Below, piece by piece: positions 49,079 through 59,262 of a stretch of DNA of 64,000 nucleotides (positions within the stretch are counted from its first letter, which is position 1; the number at the start of each line of letters is the position of its first letter). The DNA is from Puccinia triticina (Eukaryota; Basidiomycota; Pucciniomycetes; Pucciniales; Pucciniaceae), in NCBI RefSeq assembly GCF_026914185.1, contig NC_070573.1, positions 4,085,501 through 4,149,500 on the forward strand, in the 5' to 3' direction. The position numbers and the translations under genes are program-made. Below the pieces are notes generated by a model. The model was not told the origin of the DNA, searched no databases, and saw only the letters and a program-made list of their open reading frames with translations.

Positions 49079-49329
49079 CGAGGGCAAGAGCTGGGTTGGA
49101 TTTTGGTGAATCTGGATATCCAGGTCTTGGACTTGGCTGGAGGATATGTAATACACCGGGGCGGGGGGTTGCACGGCGGGTACCCGCGGATATACCCGGG
49201 TGTCACCAAAAAATCACTGGAAAAACTGGCACCCAGGCTGTACTTGGCACCTGCGGCGCGGGTACCCGCCACCTTGATGAGTACCCGCCAGCAGGTGCCG
49301 GGTACCCGTTTTGCATCTCTAGTGTAAAT

Positions 49330-50396
49330 TTAATTTTACCCCTGTTTATCAAAATAAAAAGGGTTAAAACAGGGTTTGAATGCCTGAATGTGGTGATAAA
49401 TGGTCTTTGGAAAGCTCTGCCCAATAGTAAAACATAAATTCCTCTACCTGATACTGTACCAGTGAAAAATAGAAAAAAATGGGGATGTTATAGCAAAGAA
49501 AGATTCTTTACTGATCCTGGAACTATTGGTTATAGCATTTACCCAAAATAATCTACAATATCTTTACTTTACCAATAACCGTAAAGGAAAGACTCATTGT
49601 TGCCTGAGCCAACATTCCTAGCCAAATATGAGTTCTGGTCAGTCATGTTTCATGTTTTGACTAGCCATATTTCATTGCTTCTGCCTCCAGCATCCAACAA
49701 ACATGTGGGATCAGTATCAGTGTATATAATGCATCATACCAGTATTCAAACACGTGTCAGTTTCTAGGTTTGGTTATACATCCTGTGATAGTACAAGTTG
49801 CTCACCAGGCAGGAGAGCAGCCTGATTCAGTCTATATATATGCACCTCTTCTACTCCAGCTGCCCCATTATTTTTGGCAAATTCTCTATCACTCAACAGG
49901 TTGGTTAGGTGCCCTGAAGAGTTGGTCAAGCCATTACATACCACCTTTTGCACTCTATCATGCACCTCTCTGGCCTTTTTGTGATAATGTGATTTGAGGC
50001 ACTTGATTATTCTGGCATTGAGCAGCTGAACGTGACTGGTACAATCTGGTGCAAAGAGTTCAATTCTAATGTTAGACACACCAGCTTCTGGTAGTTCTCA
50101 AAATCTGTCAAAAGCTTGTAGGAAGTAGTGCCAGGAAAAAACAATGATCACTTGCCTACAAGTGACATGAAATAGTTCAAATGCCCCTTTGTACTTTGCT
50201 GTGTCACCTGCAGACAAGCAATCATTGATTTTTCCTGGTGTATAGTGTTCATTTGATTGGTAGCATGGGGTTTTGGCTTGGTGGAAATTGGTGCTTTTGG
50301 TGATAGTTTCCAAAAAAAACCAGAAATAAAATTCCAATCTTGGGGCCTCAGACCCTTTTTGGTGATGATTGTATACTTGGTCTCAAAATTCTCATG
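49330..50396. other. Intergenic repeat-derived DNA, no gene
   Basis: Weak transposase-like fragments on the minus strand near 50079-49774 and 50435-50098 (for example YTPGKINDCLSAGDTAKYKGAF) suggest a decayed element of a different family. Not enough to name. Confidence 0.4.
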
Positions 50397-50404
50397 GGAA
50401 AAGT

Positions 50405-51306
50405 TAGAGAATGCCAAAACAGACCCAGGTACCATTTACACCGCCAGCACCTGCGCAGTTTTTGCCAAAAATGGGCACCCGGCACCGCCTGGCGGGGGGT
50501 ACCACAGGTCTTTTAGGCGGGTATCACGGGTCTTTTAGACGGGTACCAGCAGTACCCGTGCGGATTTTTTCATCAAAAAGTTCATCAAGGGGTGTCCTTG
50601 ATGACCTGAATGGATGTGTCATCAAGAGTAAACAGGTTGGGAATCAAGGGGAGGACCTCTCAATGAACAACCTGTTCTGGTCATTAAACAGGTTGGTCAT
50701 GGTCATTGAGGGTACTCCCCCAATGACCAGCACACACTTGTCTTCAAGGGGAGCTGTTACTCCCTCAATGATTGCACCAGGACAGTCCTCAATGACTGGT
50801 CTATTTTCAGTGGCAGCTCAAAGCACGCCGGGGTTGGGGGTTACCTGATTAACCCAGCAGGGGGAAAGCGGTACTTGGGGGCAGTACCTGGGTACTGCAC
50901 CGCTTTTTCCAACGATGCATCTATTACGCTACAGTCAGCATGTAATACCCTAATTTAGCGGTTTTTTAGCGCTGCTAAGCTAAACTAAATTGTAGCAGAC
51001 GGACTATTACAATTACAGCTAACTCAGATTGGGCAAAAAAGTGCAATTTTTGCTATGAATTACAGCTAATTTAGCGTAGCGCGCCGCTAATTAGCTGTAA
51101 TTTAGCGTTAGCGGTTTTTAGAGGGTTGGTATTACGCTAAAATTACAGCCCCAGATTATTAGCAACAAGCGCTACAATTTAGTTTTAGCAGTGATAATTA
51201 AATTTAGTGTAATAGATGCATTGTTGCTTTTTCCAAAAACATGGGCACCTGGCGGGTGCTGGTGGTACCCGCCTGGCGGGTGCTGGGTACTGGTTGACAT
51301 TCTCTA
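50405..51306. mobile_element. Non-autonomous hAT-like element with perfect 8-bp duplication
   Basis: Ends TAGAGAATGCCAAAACAG and (reverse) TAGAGAATGTCAACCAG, flanked by GGAAAAGT on both sides (50397-50404, 51307-51314). Subterminal GGTACC and GGCACCCGG words match 44796-49321. The interior contains CATTGAGGGG/ATCAAGGGGA hairpin modules and a nested MITE (50911-51225). No transposase. Confidence 0.88.
50911..51225. mobile_element. Mutator-type MITE 3, nested, with perfect 9-bp duplication
   Basis: Ends AACGATGCATCTATTACG and (reverse) AACAATGCATCTATTACA, flanked by GCTTTTTCC on both sides (50902-50910, 51226-51234). The interior is built almost entirely from TTAGCG, CGCTAA and TTACAGCTAA words in both orientations. 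This is the best preserved copy of the family. Confidence 0.85.
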
Positions 51307-51314
51307 GGAAAAGT

Positions 51315-52027
51315 AGGCCTTTACAGAGGTGGTGTTTTCCAGGTTAGTATGTACTAAAATTTGGTGCACCCTGATGTGGGGAGACGCCTGTGCAAGGCTA
51401 TGTGCCCCTAGGCAAGTATGCCCTGTTGTGGGTTTGACTGTATAGTGCAGATAGACAATTGTACGCTCCACACCATGGTTGGACCATAGGACCTCAACCA
51501 ACCACCTTCAAGTCCCTAGTATTGGCAACACAGTCCAAAACAGTCTCCTAAGCACAAACATGAAAAAATAAACACAAAAATGAAGATTGTGTATTTTCCA
51601 AAAACCAAACAAGAAAACCAAAAACTGCAATGTTTTTCTCAAAAAGAATGAAGGTTGAGGAATAATAGCGTAAGATCTGAAAGTAAAAACGTAGAAAAAA
51701 AATGATTCTATGTGGTTTCAAAGATGTGTGGAGTGAGTCATTGACCAGCAGAGCTGGCATTCTGGCACGGTCATGCCCCCATTTCGACTGCTGATTGTCC
51801 ACCCCCCACGCTAACCATTTTTTGGGCCACATTTTTTCATTTATTGTCATTCTTTTCATGTTCCATTCTTGTCTTCTGTTCACAAAAAAAAAAATATATA
51901 TATATATGAAAAATCACAGCCTTGTTTTTTTGTTGTTTTGTATGTATCTTTGGAAGCCTATTTTGACCAAGCGCACCTGGAGGAGTGACTTGGAGTGGGG
52001 GGAGAGGTTCAAGAGCCCAAAACAGTG
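51315..52027. other. Intergenic DNA, no gene
   Basis: AT-rich with an AT dinucleotide run at about 51893-51907. No coding or structural feature recognised. Confidence 0.5.
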
Positions 52028-52035
52028 TGGGGGAT

Positions 52036-52846
52036 TAGAGATGGCAAACAGGTACCTGGCACCCGCCGGCGGGTACTCATCAGGGTCGCAGGTACCGCCG
52101 CCGCGGGTGCCAAGTACGGGTGTTGGTTTTTGTGTGATTTTTAGGCGGGTACCCAGGTACCGCCGCTTGATACCCGCCAACACTGCTACCTCTTTTCCGC
52201 TGTGTATGTCCCCGACCCCCTTCTGGACTTGTCTCCTGCAAGTCCTGTGTGATATCCCCGGCTGCAGCACCACCAGCTTGCCGAGAGGGATTGGGGATTC
52301 CTCTTGGCAAGCAGGCATACACACACCAGCCCGCCAAGAGGGATTCCTCTTGGCGAGCAGGTATGCACACACCAGCTTGCCAAGAGTTTGGAGAGCTGGT
52401 GTACACACACCAGCTCGCCAAGAGGGATTCCTCTTGGCAAGCACTGGTATACACACACCAGCTTGCCAAGAGGGATTCCTCTTGGCAAGCACTGGTATAC
52501 ACCCACCAGCTCGCCAAGAGGAATGCCTCTTGGCGAGCTGGTGCGTGTATACCAGTGCTTACCGAGAGAAATCTCTCTCGGCAAGCGGGTATCAATCCTC
52601 TCTCGGCGGCAGGTATCCTGATACCAGCTTGCAGAAGCCCAAGAGGGATCCCTGAGAGGGATCCCTCTTGGCGAGCAGGCACATATCTACACAAAACAAC
52701 TTGGCGGGTACCGCCGGTACCTGCCAGAAAGACCCGGGTACTGCTGCCGCGGGTGCCAAGTACGGGTATGGGTATCTGTTTTGGGCCAAAAAAGCAGGCG
52801 GTACCCGGACACGCAGCGGGTATCCGGGTACCCATTGCCGTCTCTA
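52036..52846. mobile_element. Non-autonomous hAT-like element carrying a hairpin array
   Basis: Ends TAGAGATGGCAAACAGGTACC and (reverse) TAGAGACGGCAATGGGTACC, flanked by TGGGGGAT (52028-52035) and TGGGGGGT (52847-52854), 7 of 8 identical. Subterminal regions carry GGCACCCGC and GGTACCGCC. The centre is the array at 52265-52680. No transposase frame. Confidence 0.8.
52265..52680. repeat. Array of about nine hairpin units (CCAAGAGGGATTCCTCTTGG)
   Basis: Each unit joins GCCAAGAGGGATTCCTCTTGG to a spacer such as CGAGCAGGTATACACACACC, with a period of about 60 bp and alternating GCTCGCC/GCTTGCC arms. The same unit forms 35190-35400 and a single copy sits at 34694-34716. Confidence 0.85.
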
Positions 52847-52922
52847 TGGGGGGTACACCTGTCTACCCACTGTACTGTGCCGTCTAATTTTCTCTCTTTG
52901 GTCTGAACAACACCAACGATTC

Positions 52923-53124
52923 AAGGTGTCCAAAGTTGAGATCATAAGATTTTCACTACATAGAATCATAACATCATAAAACTTTCAAGCAATGGTTTCA
53001 CGTGTACCATTCTAGAAATGGTGCTGTAAGTTGAGTGTTTGGGTGGTGCCTATTTTTTTCAGCTGCTCAGGATTTTATGATTTTATGGTGTTATGATGTT
53101 ATCCAAGTCAACTTTGAACACCTT
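52923..53124. mobile_element. Foldback MITE with AAGGTGTTCAAAGTTGA ends
   Basis: Left end AAGGTGTCCAAAGTTGAGAT, right end in reverse AAGGTGTTCAAAGTTGACTT; both arms continue into ATCATAAGATTT / CATAAAATCATAAAATC-like DNA. Related to 28687-28843 and 32531-32704. Confidence 0.7.
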
Positions 53125-53144
53125 AATTCCAAGCTCAAGTTCAC

Positions 53145-53235
53145 CCACTCACACTCACACTCACACACACTCACTCACTCGCACACACAGACACAGACAC
53201 ACAAACACACACACACACACACAGACACAACACAG
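53145..53235. repeat. (CA)n-rich microsatellite in the 3' flank of SGNH B
   Basis: Imperfect CACTCA, CACACA and CAGACA runs, about 90 bp, ending just 185 bp downstream of the SGNH B stop codon, so it probably lies in or near its 3' untranslated region. Confidence 0.9.
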
Positions 53236-53419
53236 CCGCTGCGCCCGTCGCGGCCCAGCAACCGGGCCCCTAGTGCAGAGCAGCGAGCAAGAGCCGTGTG
53301 CAGCGCGCAAACGAGGGCCAAGCGGGGGCGTGCAGAGCGGAAGAAAGAGCGAGACACACAGCCGGAGGAATACACGCCGAGAGGAGAGAGATGGGGGAGG
53401 GGGCGGGGGCGGGCGGAGG

Positions 53420-55244
53420 CTACGCCGGGGTGGGCGTGTGCTGGGCGCGGCGGGCATCGGCGACGGCGTTCCTAAGTCTGCAAGAGAGACGATCAGGCGG
53501 GGCTCGTGCACAGGAAGAGAGGGGGGAGAGGGACGGACTGCCACAGCATCATGTCGCTCCACAGGACGCTTCCCGGGACGGCCTTGGGATGGACGGGGTC
53601 GCGGAAGTGGTTCTCGAAGCCGAGCATCTTGCGGCCTGTGCGGGACGGGAGGGGTGCGTGAGTGGAGAGGAGCAGAAGAAGAGGAGAGAGATCGGGACGG
53701 ACCCCAGGAGTCGAGGCGGAGGCGGGCGGCGAGGGCGGGGTCGGGGGCGGCGGGGTCGGCCTGGATGTGGCGGACGATAGAGGCGGCGAATTGGTCGAGC
53801 TGCTCGACCCTGGAGTAGGGCGCGACGGAGTGTCTGCGGGTGTGGTGGAGGGAGCGCCAGAGGATGGGGGTGTGAGGGGCGGGGAAGGCGGCGTGGACGG
53901 CGGCGAGGAGGGCGAGCATGCGCTCCTTCCACCAGCCGAGCCGGGCCCGGCTGAGGGGCGCATAGACCAGCTCGCTGGTGTCGTCCAGCGCCACCCCCGC
54001 CGTCCGCCCGTCCTCCTCCGACCATTGCCGGAGGTCCCACAGCCCCGAGTTCAGCTCGAGCAGGTCGGGCGCCATGATCCCCGGCTGGCCGCGCGCCCGG
54101 GCCAGGTTCGCCAGCAGCGGCCGCAGCGTGTGCGTCAGCTTGTCCTCGAACTTCGCAGGCGTGATGTCTGTGCCCCCGTCCCCGTCAGCTCTCTCTCTCT
54201 CTCGCCTCTCCCGCGGAAAGCACAGACAGGGACGCACACCAGTCTTGGTCCGCATAGAACGCGCCCCCGGCGTACGGCTCGAGCCCGAAGGTGAACAGCG
54301 TGACGATCCGGAAGCCGTAGCTCGGCACCTCGCAGACCCAGGGACTGGTGCGGATGTTATCCCTGGAGTGGCTTGTCAACAAAAAACGGAAGAAGAAGGG
54401 AGAGAGGGAGAGAGACGGACCGGTCGGCCCATTCGAGATGGTGGTCGCGGTAGAGCTGGCGCTTGTCGGCGGGCCAGTCGGGCGGGACGGCGTCGGGATG
54501 GAGGGGGTCGAAGAGGTAGCGGGGGGGCTTGAGGTCGGGGGTGTCGTTGGAGACGAAGAAGGAGCGGGAGGGGGTGGAGGAGTTGGACGGGCTGGGAGTG
54601 AAGCCGTTCTCGGAGAGCGGATGGAAGGGGGGGTCGGTGGAGGCGGAGAGGATGTCGCAGAAGTCGCGGGCGTGGAAGCTGTGTGGACGGGGGCTCTGGT
54701 CAGTGCCGGGCAGAGAGAGAAAGAGAAAGAGAGAGGGGGGTGCAGACCGTTCGATGGAGTCGCCGAGGAGGACGACGGTCCTGTTGACGAGCCAGGGCAG
54801 GGCGAACTTGGCGGGGGCGTCGAGGGGCGGACGGGCGTGGGGGTTCTGGATGTAGAAGTGCTGGAGGTCGTTGCGGAGCGGGGTGAGGAGGGAGGCGGGC
54901 GGGCAGCGCGGGTCGAAGGGCGTCCAGAGGTTGCGGAGGATGTCGGCGGGGTCGGTGTCGAGCCAGCCGGGCATCCTGAACGGGTCGCACTCAGCCGGGT
55001 CGGCCTCGTCGGGCAGCTGCTCGAGGCGGGGCGCCAGGGGCCGCGGGGCGGCGGAGGCCAGCCAGAGGGCGAGCAGGGCGCCGAGGGCGAGGGCGAGGGT
55101 GGCGAGGAGCCATGGCCGGGGGGTCGTCCTGGTGGTTGGTTGTCGGTCTGGGTGGGGGTGTGGCTGGGTGGTGAGGGGGATGTAGCTGGCTGGGGGGTTC
55201 CTGGTTTTCGGGAGCAGCCGCCAGAGGAGAGCGAGTCGCTGCAT
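53420..55244 (-). CDS. Type II membrane SGNH/PC-esterase-like protein B
   Basis: Six exons on the minus strand (55244-54748, 54678-54421, 54362-54238, 54167-53703, 53635-53539, 53477-53420) encode 499 residues with all phases closing. A single anchor (WLLATLALALGALLALWLAS) follows a short cytosolic tail. Motifs follow the same order as in protein A: VVLLGDSIER (GDS 161-163), WVCEVPSYGFRIVTLFTFGLEP, LNSGLWDLRQWSEED, PILWRSLHH and HFRDPVHP (D461..H464). Four intron positions and phases are shared with A, and the penultimate exon is 97 nt in both; B has one extra intron after HLEWADR. The coding region is much more GC-rich. Likely a Golgi glycan acyltransferase or esterase; substrate unknown. 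Confidence 0.87.
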
Positions 55245-55319
55245 CGTCGGACTCGGACTCGCACTCGCACTGGCACGCAGGGAAAACCCACAAAAACCGA
55301 CCCAGAACCACCCCGAAAC
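55245..55319. promoter_or_regulatory. 75-bp bidirectional promoter / leader between SGNH B and PEX2
   Basis: Start codons at 55244 (minus) and 55320 (plus) are 75 bp apart. The span contains GCACTCGCACTGGCACGCAG and ACACAAAAACCGACCC-like DNA and no TATA box. The two leaders must be very short or overlap. Confidence 0.55.
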
Positions 55320-56474
55320 ATGGCGCGCGCCCCCAGGACGAGCCGAGCCAGCCAGCTCGACGCCGCCCTCCTCGACGACGAGCTCGCCCAGATGCTCGAG
55401 GCGCCGCTGACGGCCCGGCTGGCGACGCTGGCCGGCGGGCGCTGGCGGCCCGAGCTCACGGCGGCCGTCCGGCTGGCCGTCGTCGGCCTCGGCCTGGCGC
55501 CCCGCCGCGCCCGGACGAGCAGCTACGGCGCCCGGCTGGCCGGCCTCCAGTGGCTCGACCGGCACACCCTCCGCCGTCAGTCTCCTCTCTTCTTCTCCCC
55601 AAAAAACCACACAGCCCAACTGACGTCCCCCCACAGCACTGCACCCCACCCGGGCCGCCCTCTACGCCTTCCTCGCCGTCGTCCCCGCCTACATCCATGC
55701 CCGCATCCGCGACCACATGCTCAGCGGAGGCTGGCCCGACGGCCCCAGAGCATCCACCTGGCCCGCCATCCTGGCCAGCCGCCACCGCCGCCGCACGCTC
55801 TGGGAGCTCGTCGAGCGGCTCGACCTCCTCCGAAGCGCCCTCCAGCTCGCCACCCTCCTCCGCTTCCTCCACAACCCCCGCCACCCCCGCGCCCTCCTCG
55901 ACCGCATCCTCAACATCTCCCTCCGGCCCCTCGACGCCCAGCCCAGCCGGACCGTCGCCTTCGACTTCCTCCACCGCCAGATCGTCTGGCAGGCCCTCAC
56001 CGTCTCAGTCCCCTCTCCCTCCCTCCCTCTTCCTCTTCAACAACGGCTGACGACTCTGGCTGTCTCTTTCTCCAGGACTTCATCCTCTTCATCCTCCCGC
56101 TCATCGACCTACGCCGGCTGCGGCTGCGGCTGCGCTCGCTGACCAGCCGTCTCCATGCGGCCCCAACGACGATCCCGACAACGACGAAGAGGGGGGAGCT
56201 GTCGGCGGAGCAGTGTCCGATGTGTGTCGGGCGCCGGCTGGCCCAGAAGTCCTCCCTGGTCGCCGACCCCGCCGACCCGCGCCCCACCCCCCCGGGCGGG
56301 CCCGACGCCGCGCTCAAGATCGCCTACCAGGTCGACTGCTGCAACGGCCTCTACTGCTACGCCTGTCTGCTCCCCGACATCCTCCGCTGGAGAGACGAGC
56401 ACCTCGACGAGCCCTGGACCTGTTGGCGGTGCGCGCGCTCGCCCAGCAAGATCCACAGATGGAACGGCACTTAG
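55320..56474 (+). CDS. PEX2: Peroxisome biogenesis factor 2 (RING peroxin)
   Basis: Three exons (55320-55575, 55637-56001, 56076-56474) give 339 residues. The N-terminal half shows the Pex2/Pex12 pattern: SQLDAALLDDEL, TSSYGARLAGLQWLDRH, LWELVERLDLLRSALQLATLLRFL, ALLDRILNISLRPL, FDFLHRQIVWQALTDFILFILPLIDLRRL. The C-terminal RING has CPMC (254-257), DCCNGLYCYAC (cysteines 295, 296, 301, 304) and CWRC (323-326). Pex2 is part of the membrane ubiquitin ligase complex with Pex10 and Pex12 that monoubiquitinates Pex5 for export. The usual Cys-x-His of the RING centre is not visible: NGL stands where a His is expected. The coding region is very GC-rich like its neighbours. It converges with the kinase gene. 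Confidence 0.92.
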   Translation: MARAPRTSRASQLDAALLDDELAQMLEAPLTARLATLAGGRWRPELTAAVRLAVVGLGLAPRRARTSSYGARLAGLQWLDRHTLRRQSPLFFSPKNHTAQLTSPHSTAPHPGRPLRLPRRRPRLHPCPHPRPHAQRRLARRPQSIHLARHPGQPPPPPHALGARRAARPPPKRPPARHPPPLPPQPPPPPRPPRPHPQHLPPAPRRPAQPDRRLRLPPPPDRLAGPHRLSPLSLPPSSSSTTADDSGCLFLQDFILFILPLIDLRRLRLRLRSLTSRLHAAPTTIPTTTKRGELSAEQCPMCVGRRLAQKSSLVADPADPRPTPPGGPDAALKIAYQVDCCNGLYCYACLLPDILRWRDEHLDEPWTCWRCARSPSKIHRWNGT

Positions 56475-56841
56475 ACCCCATCACATCATACTGTTACTAT
56501 TATTATTACGCTCCAAAACCATAGAAGACATCCCTGCCCCTCTAAACAGCATACTCCAAGCAATGTATCTGTGTATAAACGACAACGATGTTTTTGGGGT
56601 TGGTTTGCTCGAGACGAACACTAAAGAAAGAAAGAAAGACTACAACAGTACAGAAACATATCCCGCCCAGCATGGATAAATAGACAAGAAGTACAGGGGG
56701 GGCGGGGAAGCAAGGAAGAGGAGCCTGGGTGGCCGGAATTTTTGGGGGTATTTTTTGGTATGGTGGACTATGTGGGGCATATGGGAGAGCGGGCGAGGGA
56801 GGGCGGGTTTTGGGGGGCAAGAAGCCCTCGACGGAGGGGGC
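56475..56841. other. Convergent 3' intergenic region
   Basis: 367 bp between the stop codons of PEX2 (+) and the kinase (-). Both untranslated regions probably lie here; no terminator signal is clear. Confidence 0.5.
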
Positions 56842-58769
56842 TCAGAAGGACTGGAAGAGGTGCTGAGGAGGAGACGGGGAGGGGGGCGGAGGTCAGCAGG
56901 AGGTACGGGGAAGAAGAGGGCGAGAGGGAGAGACGTACACGGAACGGGTCCTCGGGGGCCAGCGGGGGCGAGGAGAAGGGGTGGTAGGAGGGGAGGGTGG
57001 GGGATGGCGAGTCTCGCTTGTACTTGTCGAGCCGGCTGGGGAAGGCTTGGGGCGGGCTGGGCAGGAAGCCGGGGAGGTCGTCCATCAGGACGTGCGGGTA
57101 TCGGTCGAAGTTGGACGAGTCTCCCGGCTGGGAGACTTTGGGCAGAATCGGGGCCTGCCAAAAACAAAAAAAAAGGAAAACTGTTAGAGGTGACGAGAGG
57201 ACACGGGGGAGGGGGGGACGCAACGGGGATGGCTTGCAGGGCCAGCAGGGCCCAGTCGACGCCGCGGAACCACGGGTGGGCCTTGATGTCGTGGATGCCG
57301 CCTTTGAGGTTGCCGAGTCTTTTGGAGCGGTCGACGACGAGCAGACGGGAGATGAGGTCGATGGAGGCGGGGTCGAAGGCGGCGGCGGAGGGGGAGAAGT
57401 GGAGGCTGCACTGGAGGATCTTCTCGTAGATGGCGAAGGGCCCGGCGGCGAGGGAGGCGTCGGGGTTGAAGAAGGGCGGGTGGCCGGCGAGCATCTCGTA
57501 GATGAGCACGCCGAAGGCCCACCAATCCGCCGGCTTGCCATGCCCTTTGGACTGGATGATCTCCGGCGCGAGGTATTCGGGCGTCCCGCAGAGCGTCCAG
57601 GTCCGGTCGGGCACCCGCTTCGCGAAGCCGAAGTCCGTCAGCTTCAGGTAGCCGTTCGTCCCCAGTAGCAGGTTCTCCGGCTTCAGGTCCCGGTAGATGA
57701 TGTCCAGCTCGTGCAGCCCCTCGAAGGCGAGCACGACGTTGGCGGCATAGAACCGGGCGACGTCGGCGCCGAACCGGCCGGCGCGCCGCAGGTGGCTGAA
57801 CAGCTCGCCGCCCGACACGAACTCTTGCAGCATGTAGAGGTTCTTGTGGTCCTGGAAGGTGCACATGAGGCTGACGAAGAACTGGCTCAGCCGGCAGCCC
57901 GCCCGGCTGGAGACGAGCGCCAGCAGGTCTTTCTCCGAGTTGACGTGCTCGACTTGCTTCAGCCGGACCACCTGGGCCTTGGCGAGCACCTTGATGGCGT
58001 AGTATCCCTGCTGCTGCTGCTCCTCTGTCGCCGGTCGACGGTGGTCGGGGGGCGGGAGCGGACGGTCGAGTCTGACCAGCAGGACCTTGCCGAACGTGCC
58101 CGTGCCCAGGGTGCAGACCACGCGGAAGTCCCGGAGCGAGAGGCCGAACTGTTTGCCCTGGCAGAACACATGCTGCTGTTGGCTCGGGTGGTCGGCGGGG
58201 TAGAGGGACGGTGGCGGGGGGTAGGCGGGCGAGTCGAGGTGGGGGCTGGGATGGAGGCGGAGGGGGGCTGGCAGGTGGTGGGTGTGGTGGTGGGTGTGGT
58301 GGTGGTGGTGGTGTTGCTGGCTGGTGGTGTTGAGGGTGTGGCTGGTGGTGGTGGTGGTGGTGGTGTGGGGGTTGTTGTTCCGGATGAGGTTCGACCACAG
58401 CTTCGACTCCAGTCTGCTTGGGGCGGAGAGGATGGGGGCGATGAGTTCTTCCTGGAGGGCGCCGGCCTGTCTGAGGGGCGGGGGGATCCTGATCGACGCG
58501 GGGCCGAAGCGTGCAGACTGGGCGGAGTGGATGGCGGGGGGGCCGATGCGCTGGGCGGGGGGGCGGACGAGCAGCGGGTGCTGCTGGTGGTAGTGCTGCT
58601 TGAGGGGATGGCCCGGGGGCGGAGAGGGGTCGGCTGAGGAGGCCGGCGAGGGCAGCTCGAGACTGTCGAAGATCGTCGAGGCCGACAGGGGCGATGGCGG
58701 CAGCTGGTAGTAGTTCGGCGGCGGCGGCTGCTGGTTGAACGCAAACGAGCTCAGTTTGTTCGGCGCCAT
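56842..58769 (-). CDS. cAMP-dependent protein kinase catalytic subunit-like AGC kinase
   Basis: Three exons on the minus strand (58769-57225, 57154-56939, 56862-56842) encode 593 residues. The first 210 residues are low-complexity, Pro/Ser/His/Thr-rich with a poly-His tract (153-158) and no domain. The kinase domain follows: GTGTFGKV (222-229), AIK with Lys260, YRDLKPEN (359-366), DFGFAK (379-384), the [15 protein letters not shown] activation loop with Thr392 as the expected phosphosite, and [20 protein letters not shown]. The AGC tail has [18 protein letters not shown] and ends in the hydrophobic motif FQSF, coded by a 21-nt last exon. The sequence fits PKA catalytic subunits, which act in cAMP signalling for growth and development; other AGC kinases are less likely because of the short FxxF end at the C terminus. 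Confidence 0.92.
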
Positions 58770-58827
58770 CTCCGACCCAAAAAAAAAAAAAAAAGAAAAA
58801 CGGCCAAGAAAGGGAGAAAGGAAGAAC

Positions 58828-58835
58828 TATTTATA
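58828..58835 (-). promoter_or_regulatory. TATA box of the PKA-like kinase gene
   Basis: On the minus strand it reads TATAAATA, about 60 bp upstream of the ATG at 58769, followed by a T15-type tract (A-run on the + strand at 58779-58793). A good position for core promoter elements. Confidence 0.6.
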
Positions 58836-59262
58836 GAAAGGGGAGTGATCGGAAGAGAGACAGCTACATAACCCGGCTTACGTAATCAAACAGGCCCCTT
58901 GCCCCTGCTGCGCCCGGATCAGCAGCTGTACATATGTATTTACATACAGCCCCCATGCATGCATACACATAGTGTGTGCATACATTTGAAGGCAGAGGCA
59001 CATCTCCACCGCCGTCCCTGTTCGGGTGCCTATGCAACCGCGGGTCCCAAAACCACAGCCACCGCAGGCCCTATGCAGGGCCCTCAAATAGAGACAACGG
59101 TCAAAAGTCCCTATCAAGACAACTTGGACATGCATGCAACCCAATGGGCCCTATTGCACTGTCCCATGTGAAACCTTCCCGCCTCAAAAGGTGTCACACA
59201 TTTCCACGCACACCACAATGGAGAACAAGAATCCACGCGGGCCCTACGTATATGGGTTTTTG
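58836..59262. other. Upstream region of the kinase, no gene
   Basis: Contains CATGCATGCATAC-type palindromes at 58953-58968 and no coding region. Confidence 0.5.

Larger units (their letters stand above)
44796..49321 (-). mobile_element. Complete hAT transposon with 8-bp target duplication (decayed)
   Basis: Ends are TAGAGATGCAACGAG (left) and, in reverse, TAGAGATGCAAAACGGG (right), flanked by GTGTAAAT on both sides (44788-44795, 49322-49329). TAGAGATG-type ends and 8-bp duplications are typical of the hAT superfamily. Subterminal DNA on both sides consists of GGGTACCCG and related palindromes. Between them lies one transposase gene on the minus strand, itself interrupted by a solo LTR. This shows that the GGGTACC-rich repeats of the window are hAT ends. 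Confidence 0.88.

Noticed and set aside
48958..49272. N-terminal extension of the hAT transposase into GGGTACC repeats
   Set aside because: Those residues come from the subterminal repeats; the ATG at 49078 gives a more likely start.
54185..55459. 424-residue open frame rich in Pro, Ser and Thr on the minus strand
   Set aside because: Shadow of SGNH B in another frame of GC-rich DNA; it contains no family motif.
54348..56474. A single 708-residue + strand gene
   Set aside because: Only the part from 55320 matches PEX2; the upstream part is antisense to SGNH B and Gly/Glu/Val-rich, as expected for a shadow frame.
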